DNA of 64,000 bases from Pyronema omphalodes. Lineage: Eukaryota > Ascomycota > Pezizomycetes > Pezizales > Pyronemataceae. Shown one piece after another: positions 19,159-28,150 of the stretch. Every line of letters begins with the position of its first letter. The first letter of the stretch is position 1. The position numbers and the translations under genes are program-made. The notes below the pieces were generated by a model, which saw nothing but the letters and a program-made list of their open reading frames with translations, searched no databases and had not been told where the DNA came from. The stretch is taken from the NCBI GenBank assembly GCA_024516155.1, contig JAJJXM010000098.1:1-64000 (forward strand), in the 5' to 3' direction.

Positions 19159-22100
19159 CTAAGATAAGTTGGGGAGGGGTCCCGGTTTATCGGGATACTT
19201 TTTATGAAAGTCGTCAACGGCTTTACTGTCGAAATGGAGTTCGGCGGGTTCCCAATCGGGCATATCGTATCCAACCCATTTAACCATATACTGAAGTTTC
19301 TTCCGGTGAATTCGGGAGTCGAGGATAGCTTCGATGAAGTATTCGTCTTCACCGTCGATTTCCACCGGGGGTGGTGGGTCTGATTGTTGACCGGGGTAGG
19401 GGTCATTCGCAGCGGGTTCCAATAAGGAAACATGTTGAACGTTGTGACATTTCATTGTCGGAGGTAGTTCTAATCGATAGGCATAGGGGGATACTTTGGC
19501 GATAATCTTGAGGGGTCCGTAACGTTTGTTGTCTAATTTCCGGGAGGGTCGACGGGTTTTCCAATTACGGGCATTCATCCATACCAGATCTCCGGGCTGA
19601 TAATTCGGTGACGGGAGTCGATGTTTATCGGCATTCTCTTGATAACGTAGATTAGCTCTGTTGATCTCAGCTCGTAAATGGTTATGGATTTCGGCGAGGG
19701 TTTTCGAAGTTGTGAGGGCCCGTCGATCGTTTACATCGTTCGTAGCTGCTGGAAGTAAATCGAATTGACAACGGGGGTCGAATCCTTTATTGGCAAAGAA
19801 CGGGGAAGTTCCCGTTGTCTCGGATGCTTGGTTATTCGCAGCGAATTCCGCCAATGGTAACCAATCAGCCCAATCGTCTTGAAGATAGTTGACGTGAGCT
19901 CGGAGGTATTGTTCCATAATGGCGTTCATTCGTTCTGTTTGGCCGTCCGTTTGGGGATGGAATGCTGTAGATAATCGAGGCTCGATTCCCAAACGTCGAC
20001 AGAGATTCTTCCAAAACAAAGCAGCGAATTGAGGTCCTCGATCAGAGATAATGGTAAGAGGGAGTCCATGCAATCGAAAGATGTGGGTAATAAACAAAGA
20101 CGATAATTCCTTTGCGTCGATGTCTGTTCGACAGGCAATCAGATGTCGTTCTTTGGTCAATCTATCCACAACTACCCAAATTGCATCACACCCATTGGAC
20201 CACGGTAATCCTGTTACGAAGTCCATTGATATGTCCTGCCAGGGTCTTTCTGGAATAGGTAGTGGACGTAGAATACCAAACGGGGCATGTCTGGTAGGTT
20301 TCGAACGTTGGCAGGTATGACAATTTCGAATATATCTTTCCACGTCTGTCCTCATCTGGGGCCACGTATAGGTTCTTGAGAGGTATTCTAATGTTTTAGA
20401 TCTACCTGGGTGTCCAGCCGTAGGAGAGTCGTGGTGTTGTTGCATTAGGTGTAATCGTAGGGGTTCGTAATTCGGGACCCATAAACATCCCCGGTAGAAT
20501 AAACGGTTATTGTTTACTGTACATTCAGCTAATGTAATGTCTTTACAATAACGAGTGTTATTGTTTAGCATTTCAATAACCTTAATGGGGAATGGGTCTT
20601 TCTCGTAGGCTTCCGTGAAGAGCTGGGATAAGGTGGGGTTTGTTTGTTGTGGGTCCGGTATTACGGTTTGTTGCGAATTCGTTATTGTTTGTTGATTACT
20701 GGGGGTAACAGCCGCAGCGTGAAGGATATTCTCTGGCTTAATGATCGTTGTGTGGTTCTCTAGGGAGCGTTCATCCCCCTCTTTAGGCAGATCTCCGGAT
20801 CGACGAGTCAGTGCGTCTGGTTCACCGCCTGCGGTACCGGGGCGGTAAACAATCTTGAAATTAAACTGAGACAAGAACTGGGACCAACGGGCTTGACGGC
20901 GGTTCAAGAGCTTTGTCGAAGTGAAATATTCCAGATTCTTATGATCTGACAGTACTCGGATGGGGTTAATAACAGATTGCAATTCGGGACGCCATTCCTC
21001 GAAGGCCCGGACGATAGCCATGAGTTCTTTATCGTATATCTCATAATTACATTCAGCGGGGGAATGTTTCTTTGAGAAGTAAGCAATAGGATGTAAGATT
21101 CCTTCATCATCATATTGAGAAAGAACTCCGGCGGAGACATAATCAGAAGCATCGGTTTCGACAATAACATCCCGGTCTGGGTCGAAACGAGCCAAAACGG
21201 GGGCGGATGTAAATGTTGATTTCAATTCCTCAAAGGCCTGTTGTTGGGATTCTGACCAGACGAAAGGAACTCCTTTACGTGTGAGTAACGTAAGAGGTTG
21301 GACTATTTTTGAATAGTTCTTAACGAAACGTCGATAGAAGTTTGCAAATCCCAAAAACGCTCTAACATCTTTGAGGTTCCGGGGAGATTCCCAATCTCGA
21401 ACTGCAGTAATCTTCTCAGGATCCATCTTTATACCTTCTGTACTAATGATGAGTCCTAAGTACTTTACTTCCTTCTGGTGGAACTCGCATTTCTCTGGTT
21501 TGAGATGTAACCCTGCTTTTTCGAATGCTTCGAGAATCAATTTAACATGTTGTTTATGTTCTTCGAGATTATCCGAATAGATCAGGGTGTCATCCAAATA
21601 GGCAGTGCAGAATCGATCAAGGTAAGGTGCCAATACGTCGTTAATGAAGTTCTGAAACGTAGCAGGGGCATTGGTAAGGCCGAAGGGCATAACCAATGAT
21701 TCGAATAATCCGTACCGGGTACGAAAAGCGGTTTTCCATTCTTCCCCATTTGCCATACGTATTAAGTTATACGCCCCCCTAATGTCGAGCTTAGTGAACC
21801 ACTTAGCTCTTGAAAGGTTCATTAAGGTATCCTGCATCAGGGGAAGAGGGTAGCGATTCTTGATCGTTCCGGCGTTGATTCCACGATAATCGACCACCAA
21901 ACGTAATGAACCATCGCCTTTCTTTACGAAAAGAATGGGAGCGGCCGCTGGGGATGAGGAAGCACGGATGAAACCTTTGGTAAGGTTCTCATCTAACCAA
22001 CGTTTCAATTCCTCCAACTCTGGACGTGATAGGGAGTAAAGAGGACCGAAGGGAGGCTGAAAACCATCGACGAGTGATATCTTGTGATCCGACGGTCGAT

Positions 22101-22284
22101 GGGGCGGTAACTTATCGGCGTTGACTTTTTCGAAGATTCCCAAGTACTGGTGATATTCGGGTGGTACAATAGTCTTAAGATCCGGTTCCTCTTTCTCTGG
22201 TTGAAGAGCTGTGGTGATTTCATTCAAAGATAAGGAGAATTGTTCGACTTTTCCGTAACGGTTGTTGGCATTGTTTACAATTCG
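19159..22284 (-). CDS. gypsy2 pol: RT, RNase H, integrase, chromodomain
   Basis: About 1040 residues. RT: LRLVVDYRGIN, VMPFGLTNAPATFQ and catalytic AYLDDTLIYSD near residue 214. RNase H: ETDASDYVSAGVLSQYDD and YDKELMAIVRAFEEWRPEL. Integrase zinc region HHDSPTAGHPGRSKT with CHTCQ near 590-630, then the core with DFVTGLP, SDRGPQF and HPQTDGQTERMN. A GPY/F region (NKRYGPLKIIAKVSPYAYRL) precedes a C-terminal chromodomain (EDEYFIEAILDSRIHRKKLQ, VKWVGYDMPDWEP). Chromodomains of this clade can guide integration to marked chromatin. The frame is shared with protease but separated by UGA 22285-22287. Confidence 0.95.
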   Translation of the reverse strand, partial: RIVNNANNRYGKVEQFSLSLNEITTALQPEKEEPDLKTIVPPEYHQYLGIFEKVNADKLPPHRPSDHKISLVDGFQPPFGPLYSLSRPELEELKRWLDENLTKGFIRASSSPAAAPILFVKKGDGSLRLVVDYRGINAGTIKNRYPLPLMQDTLMNLSRAKWFTKLDIRGAYNLIRMANGEEWKTAFRTRYGLFESLVMPFGLTNAPATFQNFINDVLAPYLDRFCTAYLDDTLIYSDNLEEHKQHVKLILEAFEKAGLHLKPEKCEFHQKEVKYLGLIISTEGIKMDPEKITAVRDWESPRNLKDVRAFLGFANFYRRFVKNYSKIVQPLTLLTRKGVPFVWSESQQQAFEELKSTFTSAPVLARFDPDRDVIVETDASDYVSAGVLSQYDDEGILHPIAYFSKKHSPAECNYEIYDKELMAIVRAFEEWRPELQSVINPIRVLSDHKNLEYFTSTKLLNRRQARWSQFLSQFNFKIVYRPGTAGGEPDALTRRSGDLPKEGDERSLENHTTIIKPENILHAAAVTPSNQQTITNSQQTVIPDPQQTNPTLSQLFTEAYEKDPFPIKVIEMLNNNTRYCKDITLAECTVNNNRLFYRGCLWVPNYEPLRLHLMQQHHDSPTAGHPGRSKTLEYLSRTYTWPQMRTDVERYIRNCHTCQRSKPTRHAPFGILRPLPIPERPWQDISMDFVTGLPWSNGCDAIWVVVDRLTKERHLIACRTDIDAKELSSLFITHIFRLHGLPLTIISDRGPQFAALFWKNLCRRLGIEPRLSTAFHPQTDGQTERMNAIMEQYLRAHVNYLQDDWADWLPLAEFAANNQASETTGTSPFFANKGFDPRCQFDLLPAATNDVNDRRALTTSKTLAEIHNHLRAEINRANLRYQENADKHRLPSPNYQPGDLVWMNARNWKTRRPSRKLDNKRYGPLKIIAKVSPYAYRLELPPTMKCHNVQHVSLLEPAANDPYPGQQSDPPPPVEIDGEDEYFIEAILDSRIHRKKLQYMVKWVGYDMPDWEPAELHFDSKAVDDFHKKYPDKPGPLPNLS

Positions 22285-22887
22285 TCAAAACGTCGTAGCT
22301 GAAATGGCACAGATCTTATTCTGTTGTTTCGGAGCAATACCCTTAACAGGGGTGGGTGTTAACGTGGTTCGGTGGGGGAGGCAGTTCGGTGATGAGAATT
22401 TGATATCGTTATCGGCGAAGTTTATTGTAACATCGTGTTTACGAAGCCATGGGATTCCTAAAACGAGGGGATAATGACCAAGCCGAGTAACGTAGGCAGT
22501 TAGTAATTCATGATGGTCTCCTATTGTACATTCGACTTCAACGTATTCGGTGATGTCTCCTGATGAAATAGGTCGTCCATCAATTACTTCGACCATTTTG
22601 GGGTTTTTCAATTGATAACGGGGGAAGTTGTGTTGGCGTGCGAAGTCTTCGTTCATGAAGGAAATTCCTGTGCATCCGCAGTCTACGAGAGCATGAGTAT
22701 CGATCTTGGTATTGTGTTCAGTTAGTGTACATGGCACGACCAAATGATTCCCATCCAATTCGTTTTCTTGTTTACTTGACAAAGAACTAGCGGATACATA
22801 AACGATTTCCTGAGATGAAACGAAAGACGAGGCAGGGGCTGGTCCAACAACAGAGCCAACAGGCTGTTGATGGACTACTCTTTTCCC
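22285..22887 (-). CDS. gypsy2 protease segment
   Basis: Reached by a -1 shift at the end of gag. Contains the retropepsin-like motif ALVDCGCTGISFMNEDFARQH, a DCGC variant of D-S/T-G matching DCGA in gypsy1, and VLGIPWLRKHDVTINF. It ends ISATTF-UGA; 19 codons later in the same frame the pol homology resumes (FSLSLNEITTAL). gypsy1 lacks a stop here, so the UGA is either a mutation or a readthrough site. Confidence 0.85.
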   Translation of the reverse strand, partial: GKRVVHQQPVGSVVGPAPASSFVSSQEIVYVSASSLSSKQENELDGNHLVVPCTLTEHNTKIDTHALVDCGCTGISFMNEDFARQHNFPRYQLKNPKMVEVIDGRPISSGDITEYVEVECTIGDHHELLTAYVTRLGHYPLVLGIPWLRKHDVTINFADNDIKFSSPNCLPHRTTLTPTPVKGIAPKQQNKICAISATTF

Positions 22888-23993
22888 TGGTCGACGTCGG
22901 GGTTTGTTGGAATATCCAAAACCTCGGCGGCGGCTAGGCGAATCTTGCGGGAGTTGTTTGCTGCCAACGTGGAACATTCGTTCTTGAAATGATCGGCTGA
23001 TCCACAATAAAGACAAAGTCCCTTAGCCATTCGTTCATCACGACGGCGTTGGTTCTGAGCCTTTTGGGAAGCTGATAGGTCCATGGGGGCCGATCCGTAA
23101 TTACCACTATTGGTATTCGTTGGGTGGGACGCCGGGCGAGACGGCGTGGAGCTGGAACGACTGGGGACCGAAGAAACGTGCCGCTTTGTGGTGTTTGAAT
23201 GAGCTCGAATTCTGTAATCCAGCTTCATACAAAGATCCACAAATTTGGTGAAGTTCTGAGGTTCTTCGGCTTGGTAAACAAGACTGGTCTGAAGGTCTCG
23301 AGAGAGTCCACGCTTCAGAGCAGCCTTCTTTGCGTTTTCGTCGTAGTTCAAGATGGCCATTAATCGTTGAAATTCTGCGTAGTATTGGCTAAACTCACGG
23401 TTGCCCTGTTGAAGTTTATCCAATTCTGCAGATGCAGTACCAACTTGATCAGGATCTCCGAAGGCAGCTTCCAGAATTGTAATGAGAGCCTCAACGTCCT
23501 TAAGCTTAATCTTATCTGTAAGGACGTAGGGTTGAATTTGATTCTGAGCGTTGCCTTTGAGATATCCATAAGTATAACGTAGCTTATGTTGATCGTCGGT
23601 AAAACGGGAGGAGTCTCCGGCGAGCTTGGATCTGACCTTCGAGATGAAGTTCAAGAGTTCCTTGCGTTCACCAGAGAACTCAGGTGGGTGGGGTAATTCG
23701 ATGGGACGGGTATTCGGAAGGGGGCCGTTTTTCGTAAGGGCTTGTAGGAGTCGAACGGAGGCGTTGGCGCTTTCGAGATCTCTTTCCAAATCGGTAATTC
23801 GTTGAGCGTAGAGGGAGTTGTCCTTTCGAGCTTCTGTGAGTTCGGCTCGAAGGTCGTCCCTAAGTTGACAGTCTCGTTCGTATTCTTTTACGGCGTTACG
23901 GACCAATTTGATCTTCGTAGGGTCCTGTTCGACCTCTAACCTTTCGGCTTCGTTGAGGTACAGGGCCACGACGACCTTGTTGTTTTGGTCCAT
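22875..23993 (-). CDS. gypsy2 Gag
   Basis: 372 residues starting MDQNNKVVVALYLNEAERLE, the first ATG about 240 bases inside the 5' LTR. An N-terminal coiled coil (residues about 30-85, LRDDLRAELTEARKDNSLYAQ) is followed by a Ty3-type capsid domain (PPEFSGERKELLNFISKVRS, FSQYYAEFQRLMAILNYDE). A CCHC zinc knuckle CLYCGSADHFKNEC follows. It ends VDQGKE-stop at 22875-22877, overlapping the protease frame. Forms the virus-like particle and binds element RNA. Confidence 0.92.
   Translation of the reverse strand: MDQNNKVVVALYLNEAERLEVEQDPTKIKLVRNAVKEYERDCQLRDDLRAELTEARKDNSLYAQRITDLERDLESANASVRLLQALTKNGPLPNTRPIELPHPPEFSGERKELLNFISKVRSKLAGDSSRFTDDQHKLRYTYGYLKGNAQNQIQPYVLTDKIKLKDVEALITILEAAFGDPDQVGTASAELDKLQQGNREFSQYYAEFQRLMAILNYDENAKKAALKRGLSRDLQTSLVYQAEEPQNFTKFVDLCMKLDYRIRAHSNTTKRHVSSVPSRSSSTPSRPASHPTNTNSGNYGSAPMDLSASQKAQNQRRRDERMAKGLCLYCGSADHFKNECSTLAANNSRKIRLAAAEVLDIPTNPDVDQGKE
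22881..22887 (-). promoter_or_regulatory. Putative -1 ribosomal frameshift site G GGA AAA
   Basis: Gag phase reads CAG GGA AAA GAG TAG. The heptamer is one codon before the gag stop, and slipping -1 gives GGG AAA AGA GTA into protease. It is identical in sequence and position to gypsy1, although the surrounding proteins differ widely. Confidence 0.75.
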
Positions 23994-24184
23994 TTCGAGG
24001 GATTAACGGAGGTGCCAGATGTTGGTTTCGTCGTTGTATTGAATTCGAGTTGCTGCGTATTCGTTTCCGAGTTGTCGAGCAATTTCGATTTCGTCAAGGA
24101 CGACGGGGTTTTCGAGGGAACGGAAGATCGGTAATAGATTGATGAATTCGTAGAACCAGAGGTTGTGAAGCATGTAAAGCTTGC

Positions 24185-24227
24185 TGTAATCAAGAGTTGA
24201 CGATAGAGCCGGCAGGTCTTGATTACA
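24185..24227. other. 11-bp perfect inverted repeat beside the gypsy2 5' LTR
   Basis: TGTAATCAAGA (24185-24195) pairs with TCTTGATTACA (24217-24227), with a 21-base loop, 10 bases inside the LTR edge at 24237. A TGG-type tRNA primer site is absent here, so this hairpin may belong to the priming region. Confidence 0.55.
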
Positions 24228-24236
24228 CAGTTATGT

Positions 24237-25376
24237 TGTAACGGCGAACAAGGGAGAGATAGCTGACGGAGAACCTGAGGGCTCTTCTCAATTATTCACT
24301 CTTGAGTTCAATGGATATATCCTTATAATAACTTCAACGTTAGAAACTCTTAAGCTGTGTCTAGCATCAACTTAAAGACTTTCTGTGTTTAGAAGTTAAG
24401 GAAATAAACAAAGATTTCAAGGGACAAAGAGATCCAAAGACGGGGACGAGAACGAGGACGTAAACAAAGATTTTCGACAAAGTATTTGAATTTGTAAATA
24501 AACAAATAACTGTGTAAGGAGAGAAGAAAAACAAAATAAACAAACAAAGAAACAATCCTCTTATATACAATTTTTCCTCCTTACACGCCGAGCCACTACT
24601 TGCAGAATTTTCCCGAAAAATAACTAAGTAAACAACGCGGTCGCGGTTGCGCGTTCTAGACGCGCTAACGCGTTCGTACCAAATTAGCGTGTTTGCGTGC
24701 ACAGCCTCGTCGCGCGCTCGTTAGCGTATCTCGCGTGCGCGATAGCGTAACTCGCGTGCGCGGTAGCGTGCTTCGCGTGCGCGCTAGCGTAACCCTAAGC
24801 GTAGTCACGCGCGCGCTTCCGTAACCCTAATCGTGCGCGTGCGTCCGTAACCCTAACCCTAGCTGTGCGCGTACGGTCACAAACCTAACCCTAGTTTGTG
24901 TGCGTGCGGGTGCAACCCTAACCCTAGTCACGTGGAACCAGATCAGCTGCGATTGGAAAGATGGTGCAATACTGATAAGGTCACATGACTAGATCTTATC
25001 TTATCGATAAGATGATCGTGCCCTAGCCCTAGTCACGTGTGCGCACATTAGTAGACCAGTGCGCGTGCATACTGATCTACTATTGATTAGAACACGTGAC
25101 CGATCTTATCTAATCGGATAAGATGATCGGTAGACCGTAGGTATGGAATTTCCGAAAAGGGATCCGAGCTGACCCCTAACCCTGGGGATAAGTCACGTGA
25201 CCTTTTTGACAATTTGGGAATTGAGCGCAACCCTAACCCAGGCGAGTGACGAGTGATGATCGAAGACCGAAGGATAATAGAAATAAATAAACAAACGAGT
25301 GCTGGATAATGAAGCGAATGATAATAGGTGAATGAATGACGAGGAGGGGGAAGGTAATAATTCTCGAGCCGTGACA
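24237..25376 (-). repeat. gypsy2 5' LTR
   Basis: 1140 bp, same length and near identical to 17980-19119 at an offset of 6257. Retains the CACGTG lost in the partner. Followed at 25377 by the CCAAC duplication and the continuation of copy C. Confidence 0.95.
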
Positions 25377-25381
25377 CCAAC

Positions 25382-25968
25382 CCAGAACGACAACCCCCTC
25401 TGCAAAGAAGACTTGTGCAGAAGTCGTCAAGAGCGGAGGCATTGGGAATGGCAATCTTGGACTGACAACACCACCGACAGGAAGGGGAGAGAGGCGAGGG
25501 GGAGCAGCGAGAAAGCTGAGGAAGAAGGAAGGAGAAGGGTAGAGCGGGGAGGAGAAGAGGGGCAGGGCGGGCCCGGGTGTCTCAAAGGGCAAAGAGTCAG
25601 GAGACACCGGCGGAGGAGGTGAGAGAGGAGAGGAGAGTTGGGGCATGGGTGGCCCGGCAGCTGTTAAACTTTGCTTTGGTTTTGTTTTGCTTTGTGGAGG
25701 AAATAAAGGCGGGAAAATCGTTAAAAATGGGTGGGGAAGTGAGGAGGAAAGGGAGGAGCCCGGCGAGGCGGCCTCTGTGCAAGCAGGGCACTGGAACAAG
25801 CGACGCGAGATGGACAACACACCGCAGCAGTAACAGTGGGGACAGACCCCACAACAATGCAGCGCAGGGAGGAGAAAAAGGGCAGCGGTGGAGACAGGGG
25901 TTTTTGCTTTTGCGTTTCCTTTTCTTTCTTTCTTTGTATTTATCTGCCTCTTGTCATAACCTTAAGGT
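25382..25968 (+). mobile_element. ORF1-only copy C (second part)
   Basis: Continues the ORF1 frame after gypsy2 (KKTCAEVVKSGG, RRGERRGG-like tail), with an 18-base deletion and a TAG near 25537. The LINE-2-type 3' UTR follows from about 25668. It is cut in the terminal hairpin at 25968 by LINE-1 D; the missing tail lies at 32962-32998. Confidence 0.8.
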
Positions 25969-26264
25969 GTCATCGCAGCACCACCCAGCAAAGAGCGACC
26001 CCCGTGCCCTTTGAACAACCACGCCGAAATCGCAAGATTTTTTCGCGGATTATTGATCGGCAGCCCCGAGTTACCTATTCGCAGCCTTTCCAGACCAGGC
26101 TCTCTCTTTTTCGTTGAGGTTTCATCGAAAAAGAGTCTTCGGGGCCCTGAGAAAAGCCCCGCGAACCGGTTTCATCAACACCACCCCCCACACACATCAA
26201 AAATCATCATGTTAATCGCGGGTTCCTTGTCGCCACCGCGAAAACAACTTATTCCGAGACTCCG
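25969..26264 (+). promoter_or_regulatory. LINE-1 5' leader
   Basis: Non-coding leader starting near CACCACCCAGCAAAGAGCGACCCC. The first 50 or so bases resemble the leader of the ORF1-only elements (GGCAACGGCGACCCC...CAACAAC...CCGAAA). An internal promoter is expected for a LINE but cannot be seen directly. Confidence 0.5.
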
Positions 26265-28150
26265 ATGCCTACCCAATCCTCCGCTGTTGAGAAACAGCCC
26301 CTCCCCCCCGACAAAGCGCCCCCTCGGGCACTCGCGATGAAGAAACGCGCTAACGCGGAGCCGCAAGGGTCCGACGCGTCCGACACGGAAATGCACGTAG
26401 ACACGTGCTCTGACGTCAGCGACGACTCCAGCGACGACGACGCGTCTTCCCGTGCGGACTCCCCCACGCCTGCCACCCGCAACAACGCCAACGCCATCCC
26501 CAAGACCCCCCATGATAAGAAAACCCTATCTGACGTGAACTGCGACACCCCCGACCCTATCACCAACAATGACCCCCGTTACACCGTCCACAACACCACC
26601 GGCAAAAATAACAAGCGTCAAGACACATCCACCGCCCACTCCGTGACACACATCGCCGCCGATTCCACTCCTGTTCCAGCCAAAGTCAAACGCACCCAAC
26701 TCACTGCTGACACCTCCCCCGCCGACAATTCCCGCTTGACACTCGAGCAACTATCCAACGCCATCAACACCGCCACAGACAGAGCCACGAACGATAGAAT
26801 CTCCCAGGCATTCCGATCCATCCACAAATACCAATCCACAATCCGTGCCGTTCACGACCTTCTGTCCTGTATTGCCCCCGTTATACTCCCCAACGAAGAC
26901 ATTTCAGCCCTTCTTTCCCCCGCCGAATCCTCCACCCCCGAGGACCCAACTATCCCCACTCCACCTCCATCCGAATTCAACGACCTCCCTTCCATTCATG
27001 CACCCTCCCTCGCTGCCCCCTCCCCAAAGGAACTTGCCTACTGGAAACAACGCTGTCTTGAAGCTGAAAACGAGCTCAAGAAACACAAGATCCCCCTCCC
27101 TGTCCACGCCCCCCGCCCCGATCCGAACCCCTCCAACCCCTGGCAAGAAGAAGGACCCGCAACGAAAAGGTTGTTCCCCGGTGCCGCCCCCACGCCTCCT
27201 AAACAGACCCCTAAGCCTGCCAAAGCCCAAAAGAAAACTCCCCCCAGCCCCAAAGACATTATTATCGTATGCCCAGACCCCCGTTCCTTCCCACAGAGCT
27301 GCAAAATAGCAGTCCAAGTCGCCGTCAATGACGCCTTGCCCAAAGCAAATGCCCCTGAGAGCGTTACTATCTCAACGATGAAGAAGAACATTAAAGGAAA
27401 TCTTATTTTGACCCCCCCCCCCCCCAAACCACACCCGCTGATATCACCCCCCACCTGCCCCTCATACTTGAAGCCGCCCGCAAAGTGCACCCTGCGTTGA
27501 TGCCCCCCCGCATTAATGAGAAATGGTACAAACTGGCAGTCCAGGGAGTACCAACTGATTTCTTCCCGGACTCCGAGGAGGGTATGCAAAGCCTGCAAGC
27601 CGAAATCGAACGCAATCACTCCGTCCCATTGACCCAACAACCGCGATTCATATCCCACCCCGAAAAACGGGCCGGTAAGTCGGCGTCAAGCGTCATGATC
27701 GCTCTCAACTCCATCAACGACTACAACACATTGAAGAGCACAAGGGTCGTTGTCCTATTCGAACCACGGAAGGTCACCGAGTTCTTCTCCGCCAGGCCCA
27801 TCGACCAGTGCTGTAGGTGCCAAAAGTTTGGCCACCACCATGCAACGTGCGCGGCCGATAATGGCCCTACATCCGCTATATGCGGCACCGTACACCCAAC
27901 GGAATATCACTTCTGTGGAGAATGCCCCAAGCAGAAGGGCAGGAAGTGCATCCACACTGTTTACAAATGCTCGAACTGCGTAGCCGCAGGACATGCTGAC
28001 ACCCAACACGCAGCGTACAGCACGAAATGCCCAGTGAAGATGGGAATAGTGAGAGAGGCATGGCAGAAAACCCGCCCGGACACCACCTACGACAACATTC
28101 CCGCCGAAACCAACCCCATTGCTGATACCACCATGACCGCCGATGAATAG
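26265..28150 (+). pseudogene. LINE-1 D ORF1, Gag-like protein with zinc knuckles
   Basis: Starts MPTQSSAVEKQPLPPDKAPP. An acidic Ser/Asp-rich N terminus and Pro-rich middle are followed by a possible RRM-like region (DIIIVCPDPRSF ... NEKWYKLAVQGVPTDFF). The C-terminal cluster of Cys/His knuckles is CCRCQKFGHHHATC, a degenerate ICGTVHPTEYHFCGEC, and YKCSNCVAAGHADTQ. This layout is typical of ORF1 in I/Jockey/Tad-like elements. A frameshift at the C run 27411-27424 splits the frame (26265-27500 and 27485-28150). The stop TAG 28148-28150 overlaps the ORF2 ATG. Confidence 0.85.

Larger units (their letters stand above)
17980..25376 (-). mobile_element. gypsy2: complete Ty3/gypsy chromovirus, 7397 bp
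   Basis: Two 1140-bp LTRs (17980-19119, 24237-25376), TG...CA ends and a perfect 5-bp duplication CCAAC (17975-17979, 25377-25381). The LTRs differ at three positions I could find by eye, so the insertion is young. Gag, protease, RT, RNase H, integrase and chromodomain are present in order on the minus strand. It is inserted in the ORF1 frame of copy C. The only coding defect seen is one UGA between protease and RT. Confidence 0.95.
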
